From Deltaproteobacteria bacterium (GTDB lineage Bacteria; Myxococcota_A; Polyangia; Haliangiales; Haliangiaceae), in the NCBI GenBank assembly GCA_013812655.1, contig JACCTC010000237.1, forward strand, positions 33,251-97,250: 64,000 nucleotides of DNA, read 5' to 3'. The notes under the pieces are model-generated. The model had not been told where the DNA came from, made no database searches, and worked only from the letters and a program-made list of their open reading frames with translations. This document shows positions 8,177 through 16,774 of this stretch, in pieces; position 1 is the first letter of the stretch, and each line of letters begins with the position of its first letter. Position numbers and translations under genes: made by a program.

Positions 8177-10450
8177 TCAGCGCTTGCCGCAGCGCGAGCT
8201 GGCCGCGGTCTGCAGCTCGCGCTTCAGCGTCTGCCACGACATGCCGGCCTCGACCATCGAGTGCGCCGAGTGCACCACGCACACGACGTACTTGCCGTGG
8301 TTCTTCCATGCCGTCGTCGTGCCACGCGGCCCCGAGCACGGGCACAGCTGCGCGAGCGTGCAGCCATTGCGATCGATCGTGCTGTTCGCAGGTGTGCCCG
8401 GGCAGACATCGGCGCTGTCGTCGACGAGGTCCCCGTCGTCATCGCCGTCGCACGCGTCGCCAGCCATGTCGCCATCTGCGTCGGCCTGGTTCGAGTTCGC
8501 GACGAGCGCGCAGTTGTCGCCGCCGTCGGCCACGCCGTCGTTGTCGTCGTCGGCGTCGCAGATGTCGCCGAGGTCGTCGCCGTCGTTGTCTGCCTGGTCG
8601 GCATTCACGATCGACGCGCAGTTGTCGGCCTCGTTCGGGGCGCCATCGCCGTCGAGGTCGTCGTCGCACGCATCGCCCGCGCCGTCACCATCGAGGTCGG
8701 CCTGCGACGCATTCGCGACGGTCGCGCAGTTGTCGAGGCCATCGAGCACGGCGTCGCCGTCGACGTCGTCGTCGCAGATGTCGCCACGCCCGTCGCCGTC
8801 GAGGTCCGCCTGGTCGGGGTTCGACGCGGCGACGCAATTGTCGAGCGTGTTCGCGATGGCGTCGCCGTCGAGATCGGAGTCGCAGGCGTCGCCGAGCTCG
8901 TCGCCATCGTTGTTTGCCTGGTCGGCGTTCGCGTCGACCACGCAGTTGTCGAGCGCATCCGGCACCGCGTCGTTGTCGTCGTCGACGTCGCAGGTGTCAC
9001 CGAAGGCATCGCCCTCGTTGTTCGCCTGGTCCGCATTCGCCGCGAGCGGGCAGTTGTCGATGGTGTCGGCAACGCCATCGTTGTCGTCGTCGGCATCGCA
9101 TGCGTCACCGCTGCCGTCGGCGTCGTGGTCGGCCTGGTCAGGGTTGGCGACGAGCGCGCAGCTGTCGCTACTGTCGAGGACGCCGTCGTTGTCATCGTCT
9201 GCATCGCAAGCGTCGCCGAGGTTGTCGCCATCGGTGTCGAGCTGGTCGTTGCTGACCGTCGCGCAGTTGTCGAACGCGTCATCTGCGCCATCGCCGTCGT
9301 CGTCGTCGTCGCACGCGTCGCCGAAGCCGTCGCCGTCGAGATCCGACTGGTCGGCATTCGCCGCACTGACACAGTTGTCGAGCGCATCGACGGCGCCGTC
9401 GCCATCGCTGTCGCCGTCGCACGCGTCACCGTCGCCGTCGCCGTCGCCGTCGCGCTGGTTGGGGTTCGCGGTGAACACGCAGTTGTCCGCGCCATCGTCC
9501 ACGCCGTCGTTGTCGTCGTCGGCGTCACACGCATCACCGTCGCCGTCACCGTCGCTGTCAGCCTGGTCGGGATTCGCGACGAGCTCGCAGGTGTCGCTGG
9601 TGTCGAGCACGCCGTCGTTATCGTCATCGGCGTCACACGCATCGCCCTGCGCGTCGCCGTCGTTGTTCGCCTGGTCGACGTTCGAGATCGTCGGACAGTT
9701 GTCCGCTGCGTCGGGGATGCCGTCACCATCGACATCGGTGTTGTAGGGGATGACGATGTCGCCGCCCTGCACCCAGTCCAGACCGGTCGAGCCACGGCTG
9801 GTCGCCACGCCGGTCGCGGGATCGATGATGTAGAGCGGCGTCGGTGAGCTGTAAGGCATGCCGAGCAGCACGCCACTGCTGTCGAACGCGATCGATCGGA
9901 GGTTCGGATTGGAGAGCGTCGCGCGCTTGGTCGCGGTGCCGGTTGCGAGGTCGATCGTCCACAGCGAGGAGTTCACACCCCACAGCACGTTGTCGCGATC
10001 GAACGCGAGGTCCTTGATCCAGCCCGCGCCGCTCTGACCGACGACCGTCTTCGCGCAGGTTGTCTTGTTGATCGTGTAGACCACGCCGGCGCCATCGACG
10101 CCGTACATGATGCCGGTGCGCGAGATTTCGATCGCGATCAGGTTGTCGCCGATGAGCGTGCAGTGCGCCAACACCGAGCCGTTCGACGTGTTGGCCACGC
10201 CGAGGGCCGAGGTGGCGCCGATCGTGACGTAGAGCTTGCCGTCGACGTCGAACGCCGCACCGTTCACCGACCAGCCCGACCAGCCAGCGATTCGGCCCGC
10301 CGCCGTCTCGGTGTCTACGCGCGAGATCGCGTAGCGGCTGCTTGTCGTGTAGAGCGTGTCAGCCACCGCGATCGCGGGCACGGCCTGGAACGCAACGAGA
10401 GCGCACACCAGCGGCTGCCAGAGCTTGATAGGTGACTGCGATTCGCGCAT
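8177..10450 (-). CDS. Secreted protein with 13 thrombospondin type 3 repeats
   Basis: This roughly 757-residue protein starts with a signal peptide (hydrophobic run around CALVAFQAVPAIAVA). The first ~240 residues look like a beta-propeller made of short repeats (FDVDGKLYVTIG, FDRDNVLWGVNS, FDSSGVLLGM). About 13 tandem thrombospondin type 3 repeats follow, each built on DxDxDGxxDxxDNC with NxDQ linkers, which bind many calcium ions and form an extended Cys-bridged rod. A short Cys-containing tail ends the protein. It is probably on the cell surface or secreted. An alternative start lies 18 bases upstream. The matching DNA repeats at 8400-9730 come from these protein repeats. Confidence 0.88.
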   Translation of the reverse strand: MRESQSPIKLWQPLVCALVAFQAVPAIAVADTLYTTSSRYAISRVDTETAAGRIAGWSGWSVNGAAFDVDGKLYVTIGATSALGVANTSNGSVLAHCTLIGDNLIAIEISRTGIMYGVDGAGVVYTINKTTCAKTVVGQSGAGWIKDLAFDRDNVLWGVNSSLWTIDLATGTATKRATLSNPNLRSIAFDSSGVLLGMPYSSPTPLYIIDPATGVATSRGSTGLDWVQGGDIVIPYNTDVDGDGIPDAADNCPTISNVDQANNDGDAQGDACDADDDNDGVLDTSDTCELVANPDQADSDGDGDGDACDADDDNDGVDDGADNCVFTANPNQRDGDGDGDGDACDGDSDGDGAVDALDNCVSAANADQSDLDGDGFGDACDDDDDGDGADDAFDNCATVSNDQLDTDGDNLGDACDADDDNDGVLDSSDSCALVANPDQADHDADGSGDACDADDDNDGVADTIDNCPLAANADQANNEGDAFGDTCDVDDDNDAVPDALDNCVVDANADQANNDGDELGDACDSDLDGDAIANTLDNCVAASNPDQADLDGDGRGDICDDDVDGDAVLDGLDNCATVANASQADLDGDGAGDACDDDLDGDGAPNEADNCASIVNADQADNDGDDLGDICDADDDNDGVADGGDNCALVANSNQADADGDMAGDACDGDDDGDLVDDSADVCPGTPANSTIDRNGCTLAQLCPCSGPRGTTTAWKNHGKYVVCVVHSAHSMVEAGMSWQTLKRELQTAASSRCGKR

Positions 10451-10668
10451 GAGGACCACCCTAAGCAACGGCAGCTAGCTCATCTACGTAAGAATTTAGC
10501 GGGGTTGTGCGGCTCCGTTCCACGTCGCGAATCTTCGTACGGTTGCTTACGCCACGATTTCGAATGATCGGGTAAGCGCTCGATCGGTCGTGCTCGCTAC
10601 CTACAGCCGATTCCAGTCAGCGACATCGCGGGTGAGTCGCATCTCTGTCGATCCCGACGTTCGTTAAG

Positions 10669-10836
10669 ATGACCTTGATGCCCGACAGGCACAGCACGAC
10701 CCACGCGCATGACATGCGGCTCGTGCTGCTCGTCGTGTGGCTCGTCGTGTCGGGATGTGGCTCGTCTGGGACGATCGCGACGCGGTTGCACGCGGACCCG
10801 ATCGGTTCATCGAGTACCGACCCCGCGATGTCATGA
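10669..10836 (+). CDS. Possible tiny lipoprotein
   Basis: This open frame encodes up to 55 residues, or 40 from the internal ATG at 10714. From that ATG the product is a short basic start, a hydrophobic run and a good lipobox (VVWLVVSGC), then about 25 residues. It resembles a miniature entericidin-type or structural lipoprotein. There is no clear ribosome site, and the frame lies in a 530-base stretch without recognised genes. Support is limited to the signal. Confidence 0.3.
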   Translation: MTLMPDRHSTTHAHDMRLVLLVVWLVVSGCGSSGTIATRLHADPIGSSSTDPAMS

Positions 10837-10851
10837 CCGGAGCGTTTCGCG

Positions 10852-11001
10852 ATGGGACACCTCGCGTTCGTGCTGGCCGACATCATCGCGGTCACCGCTA
10901 CGGTCGCGCGCCTGGGCGGCGACAGCACCGCGGTCGTGGGCCTCCGGTTCGGAATGCCGACGATGCTGTCGGCCGCGTGGCTCGTGCTCGAGAGCCACTA
11001 A
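10852..11001 (+). CDS. Possible small hydrophobic protein
   Basis: A 49-residue frame beginning MGHLAFVLADIIAVTATVA could encode a short hydrophobic peptide. It starts 15 bases after the putative tiny lipoprotein and its stop overlaps that of the convergent TPR gene by four bases. It has no recognised family and no ribosome site was identified. It may be non-coding. Confidence 0.2.
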   Translation: MGHLAFVLADIIAVTATVARLGGDSTAVVGLRFGMPTMLSAAWLVLESH

Positions 11002-11615
11002 GAGCTGTGGGTCAGCGTCGCGAATCTCGGATCGCTGCGCAGCGGCAGGAGGTCGTCGTCGGCACGCGCCACCGCGCGATCGCCGGGGACGGCGGCGAGG
11101 GCGGTCTCGAGTGCGTCGAGCGCGGGCCCGATCGATCCCAAGAGCGCGAGGTAGCAAGCCCGGTTGTAGAGCGCGACGGGGTGGCTCGGGTCGCGTGCGA
11201 GGACCTCGTCGATATCTGACACGGCATCGCCGAAGTCGCCGTCGAGCTTCGCGAGGTCGGCGCGATCGATCCAGGCATCGAGGTCGTCGGGGTAGACCGT
11301 GACGCAGCCGGTGAGCACGGCGCGTGCGGCGGTCCGTTCGTCGAGCGCGGCGAGACACCGCGCGAACGCACGATGCGCATCGGGCACGAAGTAGCCGTTC
11401 TCGACCACGGCCTTGTACGCTTGCTGCAAATGCGCGCGGGCCTCGACAGCACGGTCGAGATGGAACGCGAGGATCAACCCACGCACGTAATGCGCCTGGA
11501 CATCGTCGGGCTGGGCCGCGAGCGCCTTGTCGATGATCGCGAGCGCCGCATGCGGATCACGCTCCATCGTTTCGTGCGCCTCCTGGACGGAGGGGCGGAG
11601 GATCAGCTCGGTCAT
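10998..11615 (-). CDS. TPR-repeat protein
   Basis: This 205-residue soluble protein consists of tetratricopeptide-like helical pairs. Recognisable repeat cores include HAALAIIDKALAAQPDDVQA, DLDAWIDRADLAKLDGDFG and HPVALYNRACYLALLGSIG. Such proteins usually act as scaffolds. There is no signal peptide or extra domain. It stands alone between a possible small frame and an unknown gene, so no partner can be proposed. Confidence 0.8.
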   Translation of the reverse strand: MTELILRPSVQEAHETMERDPHAALAIIDKALAAQPDDVQAHYVRGLILAFHLDRAVEARAHLQQAYKAVVENGYFVPDAHRAFARCLAALDERTAARAVLTGCVTVYPDDLDAWIDRADLAKLDGDFGDAVSDIDEVLARDPSHPVALYNRACYLALLGSIGPALDALETALAAVPGDRAVARADDDLLPLRSDPRFATLTHSS

Positions 11616-11790
11616 GCACCCTTAGTCGACGACCACGAGGCGGAGGTCAACATGCGCGCGCGATTCATCGCGGTCACCACGATCCGGAGCGCTGATCGCG
11701 AACGCCAGCGCTTGCGGTCGGCCCTCCGGCCACGTGAGTTTGTCTGTCACATCGCCCGGCGTCCGGACTCATACCTACAGGAGGCATCAG

Positions 11791-12294
11791 ATGATCTCGA
11801 TCGAGCAATATGCAGAGCTCTGCGCGGCAATGGCGGACACCGCGGGCGACGTCAACCGGGAGAACGCGATCGCGGCAGCGCAGGGCGTCAGCGCGGACGT
11901 GTGGGCCGCGTCCAAGGCCGGGTACACCGCGAAGATGAGCGACCCGAACGACATGGGCCGAACCGCGATGGCGTTCATGCCGCTCTACCAGGCGGCACAG
12001 GCGCGCGCGCGCGGTGGCAAGGCGCCGTGCACCCTCGAGTTCTACACGAAGGTCCACGCGCATATGGCGCTCCGCAAGGACGTGCTCGGCAACCAGATGA
12101 ATCACCACCTCGTGCTCGCAGAGTTCGGCACGCACCATCAGGCGTGGCTCGAGTGCGAGGGTTACTGGACGCCGATCGTCGGCGCGCCGGAGATCCTCGG
12201 CCAGCCGAACCCGCGCTTCGATCCCACACAGGCGCAGCAGTTCCGCGTGCTGATGCAGCAGGAGTGCGACGTGATCAACGGCATCACGCGCTGA
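11791..12294 (+). CDS. Conserved-looking protein of unknown function
   Basis: This 167-residue protein has no signal or membrane segment. It is mostly helical and rich in Met, His, Gln and Ala. It includes an HHLVLAEFGTHHQAWLECEG segment with several His that could bind metal, and ends VLMQQECDVINGITR. The start is strongly supported by AGGAGG six bases upstream. Its stop overlaps that of the convergent nhaA gene by 11 bases. I do not recognise the family with confidence. Confidence 0.75.
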   Translation: MISIEQYAELCAAMADTAGDVNRENAIAAAQGVSADVWAASKAGYTAKMSDPNDMGRTAMAFMPLYQAAQARARGGKAPCTLEFYTKVHAHMALRKDVLGNQMNHHLVLAEFGTHHQAWLECEGYWTPIVGAPEILGQPNPRFDPTQAQQFRVLMQQECDVINGITR

Positions 12295-13630
12295 CGTCTC
12301 GATCTGGCTTGTGGTTCGTCGCGAGGCCGAACACGAGGCCGACGACGATCGCGACGCCAGATCCGACGAGGATCGCGAGCTTCGCAGTATCGAGCAGTGG
12401 GCCCGGCGGGAACGCGAGCTGGGCGATGAACAGTGACATCGTGAAGCCGATGCCGCCGACCAGGCCGACGAGCAAGATCCCTCGTCGCGTCATGTCGGAC
12501 GAGCGCGTCGCGATCCCGACCTTGCTCGCGCCGAGCGCGGCCGCCGCGATGCCAAGTGGCTTGCCGAGCGCGAGCCCGGCGACGATCCCCGCGAACAGCC
12601 AGAACGAGTCGCCGGATAAGCTCGCGCCGCCGAGCACGACGCCCGCGTTCGCGAGCGCGAAGACCGGCATGACGACGAACGCGACCCAGGGATGCAGACT
12701 GTGGATCAGGCGCTCGACCGGAGAGATCGCCTCGCGGCGCGCCTGCTCGATCAGATCGAGGCTCACCAGCAATGCCCCGCGATCGTTTGGTTCCAGACCT
12801 GCGAGCTGCTCTTGTGTCGCCGCCGCGAACCCGGATGGTCCGAACCATGGGCGGACCGGGGCCAGCATGCCGAGGATGACGCCACCGATGGTCGGGTGGA
12901 TCCCGGTCACCAAAAAGCCGGCCCACACGACGAGCCCGGGGATCACGTAGATGAGCACGGTGCGCACGCCTGCTGCGCGCAGCATCAGGACGCCGCCGAT
13001 GCCAGCGCCGACGATCGCGAGGCCCTCGAGCGCGATCCCGGTGCTGTAGAAGATCGCGATCACGACGATCGCGCCGATATCGTCGATGACCGCGAGCGCC
13101 AGGAGCAGCACGCGAAGCGGCGGCGCGACGCGCGATCCGAGCAGGGTCAGGACGCCGACCGCGAATGCGATATCGGTTGCCATCGGGACCGCCCAGCCCG
13201 CGGAGCCCGCGCGGCCGTAGTTCATCGCCACGAAGATGCCCGCAGGGATGAGCATCCCGCCGACCGCGGCCGCCAGGGGTAACGCGGCCTTCCTCAAGGT
13301 CGCGAGCTCGCCCTCGAAGATCTCGCGGCGGATCTCGAGGCCGACGACGAAGAAGAAGATCGTCATCAGGCCGTCGTTGACCCAGAAATGCAGCGGTTGT
13401 TCGAACGACCACGGTCCGAGACGGCCGCCCATGGGCGTGTGCCAGAGGTCGTGATACGAGCCGGTCCACAAGTTTGCCCACGTCAGTGCGATGACCGTGG
13501 CGACCAGCAGCACGATGCCACTGGCGGCCTCGATCGCGAGGATGCGCTGGATGGGCGACGCGATCCGGGCAGCGGCGCGACGAACGGGTGCCCAGGTCCC
13601 GGGCGGATGGGTATTATCGGAAAGCGACAT
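12284..13630 (-). CDS. nhaA: Na+/H+ antiporter NhaA
   Basis: This 448-residue inner-membrane protein exchanges internal Na+ for external protons, supporting pH and sodium homeostasis. Family marks include FFFVVGLEIRREI, the ATDIAFAVGVLTLLGSR segment, and the adjacent acidic pair in LALAVIDDIGAIVVIA that binds Na+/H+ in E. coli NhaA (D163/D164). About 11-12 membrane segments can be counted, as expected for the family. The N-terminal leader is somewhat long. It converges on an unknown gene and appears monocistronic. Confidence 0.95.
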   Translation of the reverse strand: MSLSDNTHPPGTWAPVRRAAARIASPIQRILAIEAASGIVLLVATVIALTWANLWTGSYHDLWHTPMGGRLGPWSFEQPLHFWVNDGLMTIFFFVVGLEIRREIFEGELATLRKAALPLAAAVGGMLIPAGIFVAMNYGRAGSAGWAVPMATDIAFAVGVLTLLGSRVAPPLRVLLLALAVIDDIGAIVVIAIFYSTGIALEGLAIVGAGIGGVLMLRAAGVRTVLIYVIPGLVVWAGFLVTGIHPTIGGVILGMLAPVRPWFGPSGFAAATQEQLAGLEPNDRGALLVSLDLIEQARREAISPVERLIHSLHPWVAFVVMPVFALANAGVVLGGASLSGDSFWLFAGIVAGLALGKPLGIAAAALGASKVGIATRSSDMTRRGILLVGLVGGIGFTMSLFIAQLAFPPGPLLDTAKLAILVGSGVAIVVGLVFGLATNHKPDRDVSA

Positions 13631-13787
13631 CGACCGACTCTCTCGAGGAGAAGCGCCGACGACCCCATCGGCACCGAAGCCCTGCGGCAGACGTCTGCCG
13701 CACCCAAGTTCAATTGTGTCTGGACGGTAGCACGCGCTCTCGCGTCTACCGAGCGACCGAGCCGAGCTTTACGGATGATTTACGCCG

Positions 13788-15098
13788 TCAGTCGACGCGC
13801 GCGATGATGTCCGATAGCGACGCCGACCAGCACGCCACCCGCTGGATGGCGCTCTCGACGGTATCCGGACCACAGGCTCGTGCTTGCTTCGCGAGGTCGT
13901 CCGCGAGCCGAGCACTATCGATGGCCCCGTCGAGTAGATCGCAAAACCTCCGCTCGAGCGTCCATCGGTTGTCGTCGTAGTCGTCGAGGACTCTCGCGAC
14001 CAGACCGCAGGAACCGGATTCGAGCCTCGTCACGACCTCGCGACGTGCCAGCTCCTGGATCCGGGCGCGGGTCGTGAGCCGCATGCGATCGGAGAGGTGC
14101 GTGAGCATTCCGGAGGTGGCGAGGTTCTCCGCCGTTCGGCGGAAGCCGCGGATGGGTACGAGCTCCATGCCCGCCATCGCGTCGAGCGCGGCTGCGGCCC
14201 CGAGGTCGCCGAGCCACGAATCGAGCTGCGCGAGGAGCTGCTTCGAGTAGGCGGCGATCGGAGCCTCCGCTGCGATGCGCATCCGCTCTGCCAGCATGGC
14301 CAGCAGGTCATCGCCGATCTCGCTGGCCACGTCGGATGCCGCCCTGCGAAGCAGGTGTCGTGGCCCGGCAAGGCCAGCGAACCGTTCGTCGAACGCCACG
14401 ACGGCATCCACCGTCTCCCCCATCAGGAATCTGGTGCGTTCGACCGCGAGCCATGCTGCGAGCTGGTCACGTGCCGGATCGCGCTGCCGCCGGCACGTGT
14501 CGAACATGATGTCGGCCAGTACACGCGCGATCGTCAGCGAGTTGATTCGCGACGACATGTCATGCCCGATGCCGGCGACCGCGTTCAGTCGGTCGTTCAG
14601 GTGATGCTGCAGCCGCCGGCAGAGCTGACGGGTGTGCTGCACGACCTGGGTTTCGACGCGCGCGGCCCCGGTCTCGATCGCCAGCTGTTCGATCGCGGCA
14701 AATGCCTTCGCGCGCTCGTCTTCGCGCGACGTGTCGAGGACGAGCATCCGGACGCCACTCCACTTCTCGATCTTCGGGTCCGCAGCCTCGCTCTCGTCGA
14801 CGATCACGAGATCTACGCGCCGTGACGACGGAAAGGGCGTGTCGAGCGTGCCGAGCTCGTAGCTCACGCCGCGATCCGCGAGGGCATGCTCGGCACCCAC
14901 GCGTTGCAGCATCGGCGCGAGCAAGTCACCGGAGCCGACGGCCACCACGACGAGCCGCGCGCTCTCCAGCTGCTGGTACGCACGCCGTGCATCACCAGCG
15001 ATCGCGTTCGCGCCGCAATGATCCGCCAGCGCGACGAGCGCGTCGACCGGGTCGCCGACCGACGTCTCGACGGGCTCGACCTGCTCGACGCGCTTCAT
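13788..15098 (-). CDS. Large protein of unknown function
   Basis: This 436-residue soluble protein has an N-terminal alpha/beta half (LVVVAVGSGDLLAPML, VDLVIVDESEA, VRMLVLDTS) with Rossmann-like alternation but no P-loop. A long helical half follows, beginning around HTRQLCRRLQHHLNDRLNA. The helical half slightly recalls the stalks of dynamin-like or GTPase-associated proteins, but no GTP-binding motif is seen. There is no signal peptide or membrane segment. It lies just downstream of the kinase/NtrC operon on the same strand, separated by a ~330-base gap. The family is not recognised. Confidence 0.7.
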   Translation of the reverse strand: MKRVEQVEPVETSVGDPVDALVALADHCGANAIAGDARRAYQQLESARLVVVAVGSGDLLAPMLQRVGAEHALADRGVSYELGTLDTPFPSSRRVDLVIVDESEAADPKIEKWSGVRMLVLDTSREDERAKAFAAIEQLAIETGAARVETQVVQHTRQLCRRLQHHLNDRLNAVAGIGHDMSSRINSLTIARVLADIMFDTCRRQRDPARDQLAAWLAVERTRFLMGETVDAVVAFDERFAGLAGPRHLLRRAASDVASEIGDDLLAMLAERMRIAAEAPIAAYSKQLLAQLDSWLGDLGAAAALDAMAGMELVPIRGFRRTAENLATSGMLTHLSDRMRLTTRARIQELARREVVTRLESGSCGLVARVLDDYDDNRWTLERRFCDLLDGAIDSARLADDLAKQARACGPDTVESAIQRVACWSASLSDIIARVD

Positions 15099-15237
15099 AT
15101 GGGACGGCTCGAAGTTCCCGTTGGAAATGGCGGTGGACGTCCTGCCGGTGTCAACGACGCTGGCGATGAAGCTCGTTCTCGACCAGAGAGGACCAACATC
15201 GTGACACTGCCGACGAACAGGACGTCCACCATAAATC

Positions 15238-15357
15238 TCAGACGTATCTCAGCAGCACGAGCAGCAACGCGGTCCACAGGACGTACACGAGGACGTCGAT
15301 GCGGTCGCTATCTCGCTTCTGAGCCACACCCGGATGACTCAGCACGGTTCGTGCCAC
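15238..15357 (-). CDS. Possible single-pass membrane peptide
   Basis: A 39-residue frame from GTG ends with a clear hydrophobic helix (DVLVYVLWTALLLVLLRYV) after a basic stretch. It lies in the 326-base gap between the NtrC-type gene and the unknown gene at 13788-15098, on the same strand as both. No good ribosome site was found. The rest of this gap holds nothing else I can recognise. Confidence 0.3.
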   Translation of the reverse strand: MARTVLSHPGVAQKRDSDRIDVLVYVLWTALLLVLLRYV

Positions 15358-15424
15358 GCCTAAGCCTGCAGCGACACACGGACCGAGGCGCAATCCGCCA
15401 CGGGTAGACCGGCAGATTGCGAGC

Positions 15425-16774
15425 CTACTTGCGAGGCCGCGTGCGCCGATGAAGGGTCGACGGATCGATGCCGAGAATCTCTGCAGCTCTGGTCTTGTTG
15501 CCACCGCAGCGATCGATCGCCCACCCGATGTACTCCTCCTCGACCTCGCGCAACGTCGACAGTCGATCGCGCGGCAGGCTGAAACGCTCCTGGTTTCCAT
15601 GCACCGCCGGTGCGATCGCCGACAGCTCCGACACGCCGATCTCGGCCGTCATGCCCACGACCACGAGTCGCTCGATCAGGTTCTCGAGCTCGCGCACGTT
15701 CCCTGGCCACGCATAACGCGTCAACGCCGTCACGATCTCGGAGGTCAGGCGAACGACGGGTGAGTGCGGGTTGCGCGCGCGTGCTGCGGCCAGGAAGTGC
15801 TCCACGAGATCCGGGATGTCCTCCGGTCGTTCGCGGAGCGGCGGGACAGCGAGCGGGACGACGTCGAGCCGATAGAAGAGGTCGTGCCGGAACGAACCGT
15901 CAGCGACCCGTTGCTCGAGGTTCTGGTGAGTTGCCGCGATCACGCGCACGTCGACGGCGCGACTCTCGTCGGAACCGACCGGACGGATCTCGCCCTGCTG
16001 CACCACACGCAAGAGCTTGGCCTGCAGGGTCGCTGGCATGTCCCCAACCTCGTCGAGGAAGAGGGTCCCGCCGGTCGCCTCGACAAAGAGACCTGGACGC
16101 GCCGTCATCGCGCCGGTGAAAGCGCCGCGCGTGTGGCCGAATAACTCGCTCTCCAGCAATGACTCGGGAAGCGCCGTGCAGTTGATCGCGAGGAACGGGC
16201 GCTCGCGCCGAGGCCCCGCCTCGTGCAGCGCGCGCGCGACCAGTTCCTTGCCGCTGCCGCTTTCACCGCGGATCAACACGGCCGCCGATGACAGCGCGAC
16301 GCGTTCGATCAGCGCGTAGAGATCCCGCATCACGGTGCTCTTGCCGATGAGCGCGGACATGCGGGAGCGAGTCTCGACCCGGAGCTGACGGTTGACCCGA
16401 CGAAGCGTCCTGTGCTCGAGCGCGCGAGTTGCGTGGAGCGCCAGCTCGTCGAGTCGCGCGGGCTTGACCACGTAGTGCCAGGCGCCGCGCTTCATCGCCT
16501 CGATCGCGGTCTCGACCTCGCCGAACGCGGTCATGATGATCACCGGCACTTCGGGATCCTGCGCGCGCACCGCGTCGAGCACGTCCAAGCCATCGACATC
16601 GGGCATCCGGAGATCCGTGATCACCAGGTCCGGCACCGACGACGCCACTGCATCGATCGCGGCCTTGCCGCCATCCACGACGCGCGGGCGCCAGCCTTCC
16701 TCGCGGAGCTTGTCAGCGAGCAAGCGAGCCATCTCGACGTGATCGTCTGCGATCAGCACCGTCCGCGTGCTCAT
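15425..16774 (-). CDS. NtrC-family sigma-54-dependent response regulator
   Basis: This 449-residue transcription activator is a complete NtrC type. The receiver has the acidic pair in IADDH, phosphoacceptor D54 in TDLRMPD and K104 in VVKP. The AAA+ domain has Walker A GESGSGKE (170-177), the sigma-54-contacting GAFTGA loop (217-222), Walker B GGTLFLDEVGD and the FRHDLFYRL segment. The C-terminus (CGGNKTRAAEILGIDPSTLHRR) is a Fis-type helix-turn-helix. It activates sigma-54 promoters when phosphorylated. Its start overlaps the upstream kinase by four bases, so the two are a co-translated pair. Confidence 0.95.
   Translation of the reverse strand: MSTRTVLIADDHVEMARLLADKLREEGWRPRVVDGGKAAIDAVASSVPDLVITDLRMPDVDGLDVLDAVRAQDPEVPVIIMTAFGEVETAIEAMKRGAWHYVVKPARLDELALHATRALEHRTLRRVNRQLRVETRSRMSALIGKSTVMRDLYALIERVALSSAAVLIRGESGSGKELVARALHEAGPRRERPFLAINCTALPESLLESELFGHTRGAFTGAMTARPGLFVEATGGTLFLDEVGDMPATLQAKLLRVVQQGEIRPVGSDESRAVDVRVIAATHQNLEQRVADGSFRHDLFYRLDVVPLAVPPLRERPEDIPDLVEHFLAAARARNPHSPVVRLTSEIVTALTRYAWPGNVRELENLIERLVVVGMTAEIGVSELSAIAPAVHGNQERFSLPRDRLSTLREVEEEYIGWAIDRCGGNKTRAAEILGIDPSTLHRRTRPRK

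Noticed and set aside
8400..9730. Regular DNA repeats resembling a CRISPR or satellite array
   Set aside because: They follow the codons of the TSP3 protein repeats with variable linkers and no spacer-like unique segments.
7614..9746. A 710-residue plus-strand open frame of Ser/Arg/Pro repeats
   Set aside because: It is the antisense shadow of the thrombospondin-repeat gene; regular GAC/TCG codons create a long open frame. The minus-strand protein has a signal peptide and family motifs.
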